This document shows, one piece after another, positions 25,092-34,699 of a DNA stretch of 64,000 nucleotides. The stretch lies in assembly GCA_900752215.1 (NCBI GenBank), contig CAADUO010000042.1, positions 1 to 64,000 on the forward strand, given 5' to 3'. The position numbers and the translations under genes were made by a program. Numbering within the stretch: position 1 is the stretch's first letter; each line of letters opens with the position of its first letter. The stretch is from an uncultured Collinsella sp. (GTDB lineage Bacteria > Actinomycetota > Coriobacteriia > Coriobacteriales > Coriobacteriaceae). Under the pieces are notes generated by a model that was not told where the DNA came from, made no database searches, and worked only from the letters and a program-made list of their open reading frames with translations.

Positions 25092-25275
25092 GTGATGCCT
25101 TTCTCTTGATTGCGCATCACTGTAGCACCCTCGCCGTCCTCAACGCGCCACGAGCTGTCGTATCATAGTGAGGTTTACAAACATGTGGCTCAAGGCGACC
25201 GCGAGGCTTGCCCCGCAAACCGACCGCTGCCGCATACCGTACCGTACGCCCAACCGATCAGGAAGGCAGGAACCA

Positions 25276-28200
25276 ATGGTCTCTCGTATCTACGTGGAGA
25301 AGAAACCCGGGTTCGACGTCGAGGCTCAGCAGCTCAAGGGCGAGCTGACCGAAATTCTCGGCATCAAGGGCATCGAGGCCCTGAGGATCATCAACCGCTA
25401 CGACGTCGAGGGCATCGACGAGGAGCTTTTCCGCTCCTGCGTGCCGACCGTCTTTAGCGAGCCCCAGGTCGATGTGACCTACGACGAGCTCCCCGCAAGC
25501 GATGGCGCCGTCTTTGCCGTCGAATTCCTGCCTGGCCAGTTTGACCAGCGCGCCGACTCCGCCAGCGAGTGCGTGCAGCTCATCAGCCAGGGCGAGCGCC
25601 CCGCCGTGCGCTCCGCCAAGGTCTATATGATCTCGGGCGCTCTGAACGAGGCCGCCATCGATGCCATCAAGCACTACGTGGTGAACCCCGTCGAGGCGCG
25701 CATCGCCTCGCTCGACCTGCCCGAGACGCTGTACATGGAGACCCCCGAGCCCCAGCCCGTCGAGGTGCTCGACGGTTTCCGCGAGCTCGACGAAGCCGGC
25801 CTTGCCGCCTTTATTTACGAGCGCGGCCTTGCCATGGACGAGGCGGACATCGCCTTCTGCCAGCAGTACTTCCGCGATGAGGACCGCGACCCCACCATCA
25901 CCGAGATCCGCGTGATCGACACCTATTGGTCCGACCACTGCCGCCACACCACCTTCGGCACCGTCCTGGACGACGTGACGATCGACGACGCCGTGGTGCA
26001 GCAGGCCTTCGACCGCTACATGGAGATGCGCCACGAACTCGGTCGCGACGCCAAGCCCGTCTGTCTCATGGACATGGGCACCATCGGCGCCAAGTACCTT
26101 AAGAAGACCGGCGTCATGACCGATGTCGACGAGTCCGAGGAGATCAACGCCTGCACCGTCAAGGTGAAGGTCGATGTCGACGGCGAGGACCAGGACTGGC
26201 TGTTCCTGTTTAAGAACGAGACCCACAACCACCCGACCGAGATCGAGCCCTTCGGCGGTGCCGCCACCTGCGTGGGCGGCGCCATCCGCGACCCGCTCTC
26301 GGGCCGCAGCTATGTGTATCAGGCCATGCGCGTCACCGGCGCCGGCGCCCCCCCCGTCCCGGTCTCCGAGACGCTCGAGGGCAAGCTGCCGCAGCGCAAG
26401 CTCGTGACCACTGCTGCCGCCGGCTACTCCAGCTACGGCAACCAGATCGGCCTTGCCACCGGTCAGGTCAACGAACTCTATCACCCCGGCTACGTCGCCA
26501 AGCGCATGGAGGTCGGCGCCGTCGTGGGCGCTACCCCGGCAAACCACGTTCGTCGCGAGTGCCCCGCCCCCACCGACAAGATCATCCTACTGGGTGGCCG
26601 CACCGGCCGCGATGGCATCGGCGGTGCCACCGGCTCCTCCAAGACCCAGAACACCGAGTCCATCGAGACATCGGGCGCCGAGGTCCAGAAGGGCAACGCC
26701 CCTGTCGAGCGCAAGCTGCAGCGCCTGTTCCGCCGCGGCGACGCCTGCCGTCTGATCAAGCGCTGCAACGACTTTGGCGCCGGCGGCGTCTCGGTCGCCG
26801 TGGGCGAGCTTGCCGACGGCCTGTATGTCGACCTTGATACCGTGACCAAGAAGTACGACGGCCTGGACGGCACCGAGCTCGCTATCTCTGAGTCCCAGGA
26901 GCGTATGGCCTGTGCCGTCGCCGACGGTGACGTCGAGGAGTTCATGGGCTACGCCGCTGAGGAGAACCTCGAGGCGACCGTTATCGCCGAGGTTACCGCC
27001 GAGCCGCGCATGCGCATGGCCTGGAACGGCGTCGCCATCGTCGACCTGTCCCGCGAGTTCCTCAACTCCAACGGCGCACCCAAGCACCAGGTCGCCCACG
27101 TGTGCGCCCGTAGCGTGTGGCAGCCCAGCTGGGCCGGCACCACGCTCGCCGATCGCATGACCTCGCTTGTCACCGACCTCAACGTCGCTTCCAACAAGGG
27201 CCTTTCCGAGCGCTTCGACTCCACCATCGGCGCCGCGACCGTGCTCATGCCCTTTGGCGGCAAGACGCAGCTCACCCCCAGCTCGGCCATGGTCGCCAAG
27301 TTCCCCGTGGACGGCGAGACCACCACGGCGAGTGCCATGGCATGGGGCTTCAACCCCTATCTGATGGAGGCCGACCAGTTTGCGGGCGCCTACCTGTCCG
27401 TGGTCGAGTCCATCGCCAAGCTCGTGGCTGCCGGCTTTGAGCACAAGCGCGCCTACCTCTCCTTCCAGGAGTACTTCGAGCGTCTGCGCACCGAGGCAGA
27501 GCGCTGGGGCAAGCCCATGGCCGCCGTCCTGGGTGCCCTTATGGCCCAGGTCGACCTGGGTGCCGGCGCCATCGGTGGCAAGGATTCCATGAGCGGCTCG
27601 TTTGAGGACGAGGCCGGCGAGCTCAACGTTCCGCCGACCCTGATCAGCTTCGCCGTCGCCGTGGGCAAGGCCGCCCGCGCCGTCTCGCCCGAGTTCAAGG
27701 GCCTCACGCACCGCGTCGTCCGCATCGCCCCCGCCACCTATGGCGAGGACTACCGTCCCGACGCCCAGCAGCTGCTCGCCGCGTTTGACGCTGTCGAGGC
27801 GCTCACTGCTACCGGCAACGCCCTGGCCATCTCCACGCCCGGCTACGGCTGCGGCGCCGAGAGCCTCTTTAAGATGTGCGTCGGTAACCAGATCGGTATC
27901 GAGCTTGCCGAGGATGTAGACGTGGAGAGCCTCTTCACCCCGCTCTACGGCAGCTTTATCGTCGAGCTCGCCGAGGATGCCGAGCTGCCCGAGGTCGCCG
28001 ACGGCGTTGTCGTCGAGCCCCTGGGCACCACCGTCGAGGGCTATGTCATCGACACCGGCTCCGAAGTCATCGAGCTCGCCGAGCTCCAGGAGGCCTGGGA
28101 GAGCGGCATCGAGAGCGTCTTTGCCTACCGCAGCGCCGACGAGACCCCCGAGGTCGAGACCATCGACTTCCGCGCCAAGAACATCCACGTGTACGCCGGC

Positions 28201-29022
28201 GCCAAGATCGCCCGCCCGCGCGTGGTTATCCCCGTGTTCCCCGGCAACAACTGCGAGTACGACAGCGCCCGTGCCTTCCGTGCCGCCGGTGCTGAGGCCG
28301 ACACCTTCGTGATCAACAACCTCACGCCCGAGGCCGTCGCCGAGAGCACCCACGAGCTTGCCCGCCGCATCCGTGCAAGCCAGATCGTTATGATCCCCGG
28401 CGGCTTCTCGGGCGGCGACGAGCCCGACGGCTCTGCCAAGTTCATCACGGCGTTCTTCCGCGCTCCCGAGGTCACCGAGGCAGTCCGCGACCTGCTCAAG
28501 GCCCGCGATGGCCTAATGCTGGGCATCTGCAACGGCTTCCAGGCCCTGATCAAGCTCGGCCTGGTGCCCTACGGCGACATCGTCGACGCCACGCCCGATG
28601 CGCCCACGTTGACGTTCAACACCATCGGTCGCCACCAGAGCCGTCTGGTGCGCACCCGCATCTCGTCCAACTTGTCCCCGTGGCTGTCGCAGTGCAGCCT
28701 GGACGACCCCTACACCGTCGCCATCAGCCACGGCGAGGGCCGCTTTGTCGCCAATGACGAAGTGCTCGCCCAGCTGATCGCCAACGGCCAGGTCGCCACG
28801 CAGTACGTTGGCGAGGACGGCAAGCCCAGCATGGATCTCTCCGTCAACCCCAATGGCTCCGCACTCGCCATCGAGGGCATCACGAGCCCCGACGGCCGCG
28901 TCCTGGGCAAGATGGGCCATGCCGAGCGTCGCGGCGACAACCTGTACCGCAACGTGCCCGAGCATGTCCCCGGCGATAAGTTCATGCCGATCTTTGAGAG
29001 CGGCGTGGCCTACTTCGCTTAA
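25276..29022 (+). CDS. purL: Phosphoribosylformylglycinamidine synthase, single-chain
   Basis: A 1248-residue enzyme that converts FGAR to FGAM in purine synthesis, using glutamine and ATP. The order is an N-terminal PurS-like part, two AIR-synthase-type halves (KNETHNHPTEIEPFGGAATC is the signature) and a C-terminal glutaminase with the catalytic Cys in LGICNGFQAL and the His in AISHGEGRF. It is therefore the fused long form, with synthetase and glutaminase together. The ATG at 25276 has GGAAGGCAGG before it; the open frame upstream of it does not look coding. Monocistronic, ending in a clear terminator. I see no purine riboswitch in the 184-base upstream gap. Confidence 0.96.
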   Translation: MVSRIYVEKKPGFDVEAQQLKGELTEILGIKGIEALRIINRYDVEGIDEELFRSCVPTVFSEPQVDVTYDELPASDGAVFAVEFLPGQFDQRADSASECVQLISQGERPAVRSAKVYMISGALNEAAIDAIKHYVVNPVEARIASLDLPETLYMETPEPQPVEVLDGFRELDEAGLAAFIYERGLAMDEADIAFCQQYFRDEDRDPTITEIRVIDTYWSDHCRHTTFGTVLDDVTIDDAVVQQAFDRYMEMRHELGRDAKPVCLMDMGTIGAKYLKKTGVMTDVDESEEINACTVKVKVDVDGEDQDWLFLFKNETHNHPTEIEPFGGAATCVGGAIRDPLSGRSYVYQAMRVTGAGAPPVPVSETLEGKLPQRKLVTTAAAGYSSYGNQIGLATGQVNELYHPGYVAKRMEVGAVVGATPANHVRRECPAPTDKIILLGGRTGRDGIGGATGSSKTQNTESIETSGAEVQKGNAPVERKLQRLFRRGDACRLIKRCNDFGAGGVSVAVGELADGLYVDLDTVTKKYDGLDGTELAISESQERMACAVADGDVEEFMGYAAEENLEATVIAEVTAEPRMRMAWNGVAIVDLSREFLNSNGAPKHQVAHVCARSVWQPSWAGTTLADRMTSLVTDLNVASNKGLSERFDSTIGAATVLMPFGGKTQLTPSSAMVAKFPVDGETTTASAMAWGFNPYLMEADQFAGAYLSVVESIAKLVAAGFEHKRAYLSFQEYFERLRTEAERWGKPMAAVLGALMAQVDLGAGAIGGKDSMSGSFEDEAGELNVPPTLISFAVAVGKAARAVSPEFKGLTHRVVRIAPATYGEDYRPDAQQLLAAFDAVEALTATGNALAISTPGYGCGAESLFKMCVGNQIGIELAEDVDVESLFTPLYGSFIVELAEDAELPEVADGVVVEPLGTTVEGYVIDTGSEVIELAELQEAWESGIESVFAYRSADETPEVETIDFRAKNIHVYAGAKIARPRVVIPVFPGNNCEYDSARAFRAAGAEADTFVINNLTPEAVAESTHELARRIRASQIVMIPGGFSGGDEPDGSAKFITAFFRAPEVTEAVRDLLKARDGLMLGICNGFQALIKLGLVPYGDIVDATPDAPTLTFNTIGRHQSRLVRTRISSNLSPWLSQCSLDDPYTVAISHGEGRFVANDEVLAQLIANGQVATQYVGEDGKPSMDLSVNPNGSALAIEGITSPDGRVLGKMGHAERRGDNLYRNVPEHVPGDKFMPIFESGVAYFA

Positions 29023-29059
29023 ACCTTTCCCATCGGGTACAATCCCTTCGGGTAACAAC

Positions 29060-29096
29060 ACCCGCCACCGACACATCCGGTGGCGGGTTCTTTTTT
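29060..29096 (+). terminator. Terminator of purL
   Basis: ACCCGCCACCG pairs perfectly with CGGTGGCGGGT across a seven-base loop, then TCTTTTTT. Confidence 0.95.
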
Positions 29097-29121
29097 GCTT
29101 CGCGCATGTAGGAAGGACATC

Positions 29122-30057
29122 ATGGAAAGCCGCAAGCCGTATCTCGCCACCCTGCCCGGACTCATCCTGGGCTGTCTTGTTTGCTGTGCACTCTGGGGAT
29201 CGGCCTTTCCCTGCATCAAGATCGGCTACGCACTCTTTGGTATCCCAGCGCACGATAGCGCTTCGCAGCTGCTCTTTGCAGGTTTACGCTTTACGCTTGC
29301 CGGCGCCCTGGTTATCGTTGGGATGAGCGCGGCCCAACGCCGCCCCCTCATACCGCAAGCGCGCGACATCAAACCCATCTTTGTCTTGTCGCTCTTCCAG
29401 ACTATCGGGCAGTACTTCTTTTTCTATCTGGGCCTCTCACGCGCCAGCGCCATGTCGAGCTCCATCATCGAGGCCAGCGCCAACTTCCTCGCAATCCTCT
29501 TTGCCGCCCTGGCATTTCACACCGAGAAGCTCAGTACGGCCAAGGTGCTTGGCTGTGCGCTGGGCTTTGCCGGCGTCGCGCTCGTCAACCTTTCGGGCGC
29601 AGATGGCACCTTTGGCTTCAGGCTCGATGGCGAGGGCTTTATCCTAGCCTCCACTGTCGCGGGTGCTCTTTCGACCTGCCTGATCGGTATCTTCTCGCGC
29701 GAGCACGACGGCGTCTTGCTTGCCGGGTGGCAGTTCTTGGTCGGCGGCCTGGTCCTCACCGCCATCGGCTTTTTGATGGGTGGCGCGCTCTCCCCCACAG
29801 CGATTGTCCCCGCCATCGCGCTCATCATCTACATGGCGCTTATCTCCGCGGTCGCCTACTCGCTGTGGTCGCGCCTGCTTGCCGTCAACCCCGTCAGCCG
29901 CGTCTCTGTCTTTGGATTTATGAACCCCGTCTTTGGTGTGGTGCTGAGCGCGCTGCTGCTCGGCGAGGGCGCTGGCACGAGCCCCGTTACCGTCATCGTT
30001 GCCCTGCTGTTGGTCTGCGGCGGCATCATCATCGTCAACAAACCCAAAAAAGCCTAG
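29122..30057 (+). CDS. EamA/DMT family transporter
   Basis: A 311-residue membrane protein with ten predicted membrane segments arranged as two EamA repeats. Characteristic pieces are CALWGSAFPCIKIGY near the start, and GLSRASAMSSSIIEAS and MNPVFGVVLSALLLGE at the repeat ends. The family exports amino acids, nucleotides or drugs; the substrate is not evident. GGAAGGA precedes the ATG. It lies 25 bases after the purL terminator and ends facing the GGDEF gene. Confidence 0.85.
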   Translation: MESRKPYLATLPGLILGCLVCCALWGSAFPCIKIGYALFGIPAHDSASQLLFAGLRFTLAGALVIVGMSAAQRRPLIPQARDIKPIFVLSLFQTIGQYFFFYLGLSRASAMSSSIIEASANFLAILFAALAFHTEKLSTAKVLGCALGFAGVALVNLSGADGTFGFRLDGEGFILASTVAGALSTCLIGIFSREHDGVLLAGWQFLVGGLVLTAIGFLMGGALSPTAIVPAIALIIYMALISAVAYSLWSRLLAVNPVSRVSVFGFMNPVFGVVLSALLLGEGAGTSPVTVIVALLLVCGGIIIVNKPKKA

Positions 30058-30204
30058 CGAGCTCACCTTTTTAGGGAGGGCATTCGCATACTTTAGCTTA
30101 ATGGAGCACACTGGTTCTCGTTGATTTCGTACCGAGTCGCGGCGGCAGACGCCCGTCTTGCCGCACCGCGCCTGGGCATTATGGCCGGTGGCCCCCACAA
30201 ACGC

Positions 30205-30248
30205 AAAAGGGGCGCACGACCATCGCAACGGTCGTGCGCCCCTTTTTT
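30205..30248. terminator. Bidirectional terminator between EamA and GGDEF genes
   Basis: AAAAGGGGCGCACGACC pairs with GGTCGTGCGCCCCTTTT around an eight-base loop, with A and T runs at each end. It serves the convergent genes on both sides. Confidence 0.93.
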
Positions 30249-31391
30249 CTAGCGTATCTGAACGCCGGCTTTCTTCTTCTCGCGCTTTACGCGGTAGAGC
30301 TCCGCATCGGCAGCGCGAAGTAAGTCTTGCCAGGTATCGACACTATCGCCGACCCGCGCGTAACCGATGGACATCCGCAACGCATACGGCACCTCGGCAC
30401 GAGCGAGCTCGTCGTCAATCGCCGAACACAGGTCTATGATGTCCTGTTCCGCCGCTGCCTTTTGGAGCACCACGAACTCATCGCCACCATAGCGTGCGAT
30501 AAAGCCACCAGACGCCGAGCAGACTTCTTTGAGCGCAGCGGATATGACCTGAAGAGCGTGGTCGCCCTCCACATGCCCATAGCGATCGTTAATCTGCTTA
30601 AAGCCATCAGCGTCCATCATAAGCAGATATACATCTTCGGCCTGATCCACATTTGAAAAGAGCGACAGCATATAGGTCTCAAAACGGTTGCGGTTGTTGA
30701 GTCCAGTCAACGGGTCAGTAGAGATCAGTTGCTCCTGATAGACGATATAGAGCAGCAGGATGCTCAGCGTTATACCGACGCAAAGGCCCGGTACCGAAAA
30801 CAAAACCTGGAAGGTACCGCCCACCAGAGCGGGAACCGCAAAAAAGGCGAGGGTGCGATAAATGGCCTTCTTTTGCAGGCTTTCGACTTTTCGAGCCTGA
30901 ATAAAGGCATGCAAGGACGTATATATGACGTAGCAGTAGCTCACGATGGGCTGGATCATATAAGCAAAGCCGCGACGATATACGCCCTGTGCATCGATAT
31001 AGAACATAGCGTGCGTCCAGTAGCTGGTAAATGCCAGCACGACCACCAATGCTGTTGGCAACGTTAAAAGTACCACCCTGTAGGGCGTGGTCAGGAGCCG
31101 TGAGCCCTGCATCGTCTCGGAATAGAAAAACCAAATGAGGCACGCGATGGCGAACAGCGAAAACGAGACCGCGTTGGAAATCCAGTTGGCCGTGATGCCT
31201 ACAGGAGTGCTTACGCCGTCCGAGAGCGTCCAGATCATATCGAAGAAAATGTAGGCAGCAGACGTGTAGCCCAGCATGCTAAACAAAAGCTGCTGGGTGC
31301 TCGAGAACAGGGAGCGACGGCTTCGTACGGCAAGCCCGATAAGAATAATCATGCACAGCAGGAATATCTCGATCTTGAGTGCCTTAATCAC
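30249..31391 (-). CDS. Membrane-bound GGDEF diguanylate cyclase
   Basis: A 380-residue protein. The first ~210 residues hold about seven hydrophobic segments, probably a membrane sensor. The rest is a GGDEF domain with DPLTGLNNRNRF, DGFKQINDRYGH and the intact active loop RYGGDEFVVL, so synthesis of cyclic di-GMP from GTP is likely. No RxxD inhibitory site is visible five residues before the loop. I chose GTG 31391, since AGGGAGGG lies six bases upstream; the open frame before it has no ribosome site. It is alone between a shared terminator and an extended -10 promoter. Confidence 0.87.
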   Translation of the reverse strand: MIKALKIEIFLLCMIILIGLAVRSRRSLFSSTQQLLFSMLGYTSAAYIFFDMIWTLSDGVSTPVGITANWISNAVSFSLFAIACLIWFFYSETMQGSRLLTTPYRVVLLTLPTALVVVLAFTSYWTHAMFYIDAQGVYRRGFAYMIQPIVSYCYVIYTSLHAFIQARKVESLQKKAIYRTLAFFAVPALVGGTFQVLFSVPGLCVGITLSILLLYIVYQEQLISTDPLTGLNNRNRFETYMLSLFSNVDQAEDVYLLMMDADGFKQINDRYGHVEGDHALQVISAALKEVCSASGGFIARYGGDEFVVLQKAAAEQDIIDLCSAIDDELARAEVPYALRMSIGYARVGDSVDTWQDLLRAADAELYRVKREKKKAGVQIR

Positions 31392-31481
31392 TAGACGCCC
31401 TCCCTTCAATATCCAAGTGGCCAGAATCGCCCGAGTCGCGCCCAGGCGCCAAACACCCCTTTCTCCGCAGGGGTAAAGGGA

Positions 31482-31490
31482 ATCATAGCA
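31482..31490 (-). promoter_or_regulatory. Extended -10 promoter of the GGDEF gene
   Basis: TGCTATGAT on the minus strand (TG-N-TATGAT). Transcription would begin near 31475, giving an 84-base leader before the GTG start. Confidence 0.5.
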
Positions 31491-31492
31491 GA

Positions 31493-31532
31493 GCGCCCGA
31501 ACGTCACTGCAGAACAGCCACCGTTCGGGCGC
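31493..31532 (-). terminator. Hairpin downstream of kdgT
   Basis: GCGCCCGAACG and CGTTCGGGCGC form an 11-bp perfect stem with an 18-base loop. No T run follows on the minus strand, so termination may be Rho-dependent or partial. It sits directly upstream of the GGDEF promoter. Confidence 0.5.
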
Positions 31533-31581
31533 CCATACGGCGCGAATTGCACACGCCGGCTTGATTGACTCGCGTCGACGA

Positions 31582-32604
31582 TTACTCGCCGTCGATGTCG
31601 GTCGCGACGGCCTCCTCAATAGCCTCGACGCCTTCGACCGACAGATCCTCTTCGCCGTGGCAGAACTTCTTATCGACCCAGCCGGTCAGAATCGGGGCCA
31701 TGATTGCCGTGATGATGACGGCGGTGGCGATCTGCGCATACGCGGTGGGCGCAAGCTCGGCATAGCGTGGCGCGACCTCGGCAAGAGCAACCGGCGTGGT
31801 CATAGCCGTGCCGGCGATGGTGGAGCAGGCAACGGCGGCCTTGCCGTTGCCGCCGCACAAGCGCTCGAAGGCAAAGGTGATGGGGCCAACGATAAAGAGG
31901 GTGATGAGGCCCAGCAGGATGCCCGAGATACCGCCGGTGATAAAGCTCGACAGGCTCATGGACGCACCGAGTTGAAATCCGATGACAGCGATCGCGGGAT
32001 TGGCGCCGGGGACCAGCAGGTTCTTGATAAACGGGAACAAGTTGCCCAGGACCATGCCGATAACAAGCGGCAGGATGGATCCGATGATGGTGCCGACGGG
32101 GATATTGGCGAGACCCGAGACACCGAGGATGATCATCGTGACGGCGGGGCCGGCCGTAAAGAACAGGATACCGACAGCGCCCTGCTCGGACTCATCGCCG
32201 AACTCGCCCATGATGCCCGTATAGAGTGCCATGTTGCAAAACGTAATGCCGCCGATGATAGACACGGAGCTCAGACCCAGGAAGTTGTCGTTAAAGAAAT
32301 ATGCCACTCCTAGGCCGAGAGTCGCTGCGACGACCAGCTTGGGAATTAGTACGACGATGCCGGCCTTGATGGCGCCCGGCGTGGACTTAAAGCTGATGCC
32401 GGCGCCCACAAACAGCAGGATCGCGGCGACGATGGTATTGGAGCCACCGCGGCAGGCAGCCGTAAAGAAGCCGCCGATCTCAAAAACCTGCGGGCAGAAG
32501 GTGTTGAGCAAAAGACCGACGATCATCGGATAGATCATGATGTCGCCCGGGATGCGCGGGACCCTGAACTTCTTTTGCTCGTTGGCGGCTGCTTCCTGTG
32601 CCAT
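31582..32604 (-). CDS. kdgT: 2-keto-3-deoxygluconate permease family protein
   Basis: A 340-residue membrane protein with about ten hydrophobic segments. The opening PRIPGDIMIYPMIVGLLLNT and the stretch FVGAGISFKSTPGAIKAG are characteristic of the KdgT family, which takes up 2-keto-3-deoxygluconate from pectin breakdown with protons. ATG 32604 (MAQEAAANEQKK) has GGGGG close by and is preferred over 32634. No other pectin or KDG genes are adjacent, so the physiological substrate is inferred from the family. Confidence 0.85.
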   Translation of the reverse strand: MAQEAAANEQKKFRVPRIPGDIMIYPMIVGLLLNTFCPQVFEIGGFFTAACRGGSNTIVAAILLFVGAGISFKSTPGAIKAGIVVLIPKLVVAATLGLGVAYFFNDNFLGLSSVSIIGGITFCNMALYTGIMGEFGDESEQGAVGILFFTAGPAVTMIILGVSGLANIPVGTIIGSILPLVIGMVLGNLFPFIKNLLVPGANPAIAVIGFQLGASMSLSSFITGGISGILLGLITLFIVGPITFAFERLCGGNGKAAVACSTIAGTAMTTPVALAEVAPRYAELAPTAYAQIATAVIITAIMAPILTGWVDKKFCHGEEDLSVEGVEAIEEAVATDIDGE

Positions 32605-32754
32605 GAAACCCCCATTTCCGCTGACGGAGTACAAAAGCCCACGTCACGCTTTGCTACAGTAAAGTTTGACCATGGTACCAGAAGAAATAGACCAGCTCGG
32701 TGAAAAAATCGACAAGTTGGGATGGAACGAGATTCGGCGCCCGCGACGCCACCC

Positions 32755-33078
32755 CTATATAAGGCTCAAGACGATATAGAGTACGATGCCTGAGACGCAG
32801 CACCACAGCATCGATTTTGTCTTGACCGCCACGACCACGACGCCGGCGGCCGCAATCCAGGGAACCAAGGCAGGCCAGAGTCCCGCGTCGAACGCGCCGG
32901 GGCTCACCAAGTCGTTGGCGACCAGCGCGGCAAAGGCAGCGGGCGGGATATAGCCCAGGGCCTCGGTAATGCGGGGCGACAGGGTCCGCCCGCGCAAGGC
33001 GAACGCCGGCGCGATGCGAAAGAACGCGATAGCAGCCCACGACGACAGCCACAGAACCAAGAACTCGTTAACGGGCAT
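32755..33078 (-). CDS. azlD: AzlD-type branched-chain amino acid exporter subunit
   Basis: A 107-residue membrane protein with about three to four hydrophobic segments, the small partner of AzlC. The stretch RTLSPRITEALGYIPPAAFAALVA is typical of the AzlD family (given here across two motifs, RTLSPRITEALGYIP and PAAFAALVAND). The ATG at 33078 lies within the end of azlC (11-base overlap), showing translational coupling. AzlCD pairs export branched-chain amino acids in other bacteria. That would balance import by the LivHMGF system in the same window. Confidence 0.88.
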   Translation of the reverse strand: MPVNEFLVLWLSSWAAIAFFRIAPAFALRGRTLSPRITEALGYIPPAAFAALVANDLVSPGAFDAGLWPALVPWIAAAGVVVVAVKTKSMLWCCVSGIVLYIVLSLI

Positions 33079-33760
33079 CGCGGGCACCTCTTCCGTCAAA
33101 TACAGCATCGCACGCCAGCGCAATGGCAATGCCGGCCACGACGCTTGCCGGCACGGCAATATTCGCGAGGCCCAAGAACTTGCATACGGCGACGGACACC
33201 GCGCCCGAAACCGCCGCGACAACGTTGCCGCGCGACAGTCGCTGCGAAAAGAGCAGGCAGATAAAAAGCGATGTGCAGACAAAGGCTGCAATGGCGGTGG
33301 GAACATCGACAACGGCGCCGACGATGGCGCCCGTCGTACACGAAACGCCCCATGTTGCGATGAGGATCGCATTGAGCACAAAGGACTCGCGCGGGCCCCA
33401 ATCCTCCCCCTCAATCAGCTTGGCAAGCGAGATGCCATATGCCTCCTCGGTAAGTGTCGCGGCAACAGCCAGCGTCTGACGCTTCGAGGCACCCCTCAGA
33501 TGCGGCGCGATCGATGCCGAGTAAAGCGCAAAGCGCGAGGAGATGGCGGCAACGCTCGCGATAATCGAAGGTGCCGGTACGCCCGCCAGCCAAAGGTTGC
33601 AGATCATAAACTGGCCGCTGCCCGTCACAAACGTGCTGCTCAGGGCAAAGACCATCCAGGGTTCCATTCCCGTCTGCCCCATGATCATTCCGCACGGCGC
33701 GCCTATTGCAACATAGGTAAGCATCACTGGCCAGACGGTTCTAACGATTTTGAGCACCAT
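33068..33760 (-). CDS. azlC: AzlC-type branched-chain amino acid exporter
   Basis: A 230-residue permease with several hydrophobic segments. Family landmarks are IGAPCGMIMGQTGMEPWM, SSTFVTGSGQFMICNLW and LTEEAYGIS. I chose ATG 33760 (MVLKIVRTVWP), preceded by AGGATGAG, over the more upstream start at 33829. It overlaps azlD by 11 bases and the pair forms a short operon. Confidence 0.9.
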   Translation of the reverse strand: MVLKIVRTVWPVMLTYVAIGAPCGMIMGQTGMEPWMVFALSSTFVTGSGQFMICNLWLAGVPAPSIIASVAAISSRFALYSASIAPHLRGASKRQTLAVAATLTEEAYGISLAKLIEGEDWGPRESFVLNAILIATWGVSCTTGAIVGAVVDVPTAIAAFVCTSLFICLLFSQRLSRGNVVAAVSGAVSVAVCKFLGLANIAVPASVVAGIAIALACDAVFDGRGARDAR

Positions 33761-33840
33761 ACGCTTCTCATCCTGACAAGGTCTCCGAACCGCATGTAGC
33801 GACACGGCAGAATCATCATCCGACAGCAACCGAGTTCACC

Positions 33841-33846
33841 TACAAT
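33841..33846 (+). promoter_or_regulatory. Candidate -10 of the HD-domain gene
   Basis: TACAAT 41 bases before the ATG at 33887. No clear -35. Confidence 0.35.
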
Positions 33847-33886
33847 TGCCACCGGATCGAAAGACACAACTTTTTAGGAAGTCATT

Positions 33887-34699
33887 ATGACAGCTATCGA
33901 TCGAGACCGGGCGCGCGCGGCCTTCAAAAGCTACACCGATGCCTATGATGCCGCCAACCCACGCATCGCGCTCAAAATCGAGCATACGTACCACGTGGCC
34001 GAGGCATGCGATGCCGTAGCGCGCGAGCAGGGCTGGTCGTCAGAAGATATTGACCTGGCATGGCTTTGCGGCCTGCTACACGATATGGGCCGCTTTGAGC
34101 AGCTGCGACGCTGGGACACCTTTAAGGACGCCGAGAGCATGAGCCATGCGGCGCTGGGCATCGAGGTCCTCTTTGGCGAGAATCCCGCCGATGCACCCGC
34201 CGTAACAAGCATCCGCGACTTTATCGATGACCCGGCAGAAGATGAGCTCATCCGAGCGAGCATTGCCTATCACAGCGATTTCCGTCTACCCGCGCAGCTC
34301 GACGTGCGCATGCGAAGCTTCTGCGATATCGTGCGCGATGGTGACAAGATCGACATTATGCGCACCATCGCCGACAGCACCGTCGACACCATCCTCAAGG
34401 TGGACGAGAAGACGTTTCTCGGCAGTCGTTTCTCGTCGCCGACACTTGTCGCCTTTGACGAGCACCGCTGCGTCGCACGCGATGAACGCGACGAGTCCGC
34501 AGACTACCTGGTGGGACTCATCTGCTTTATGTTTGAGCTCGTCTATCCAGCAAGCCGCGCGCTGGCGCGCGAACAGGGCGATATCCACCGCCTGCTCGAC
34601 GCGCCCTTTGGCATTACGCGACCCTTTACCGACCCCGCCACGCAGGCAACCTGGAGCCGTCTAAAGGACGAGATGCGCGACTGGCTAGCGCGTGCCTAG
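33887..34699 (+). CDS. HD-domain hydrolase
   Basis: A 270-residue protein with an HD metal-dependent phosphohydrolase domain: the first His in KIEHTYHVAEACDAV, the HD pair in CGLLHDMGRFEQ, and a distal Asp in RDGDKIDIM. Such proteins hydrolyse nucleotides or other phosphoesters; the substrate is unknown. AGGAAG precedes the ATG. The stop codon TAG (34697-34699) overlaps the etfA stop on the other strand in a shared CTAG. Confidence 0.82.
   Translation: MTAIDRDRARAAFKSYTDAYDAANPRIALKIEHTYHVAEACDAVAREQGWSSEDIDLAWLCGLLHDMGRFEQLRRWDTFKDAESMSHAALGIEVLFGENPADAPAVTSIRDFIDDPAEDELIRASIAYHSDFRLPAQLDVRMRSFCDIVRDGDKIDIMRTIADSTVDTILKVDEKTFLGSRFSSPTLVAFDEHRCVARDERDESADYLVGLICFMFELVYPASRALAREQGDIHRLLDAPFGITRPFTDPATQATWSRLKDEMRDWLARA

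Noticed and set aside
25092..25275. Purine riboswitch before purL
   Set aside because: I could not find the conserved purine-aptamer core or a terminator/antiterminator pair in this gap.
26587..28353. 588-codon open frame antisense to purL
   Set aside because: Gly/Ala/Leu/Asp-rich antisense frame with no motif; purL is certain.
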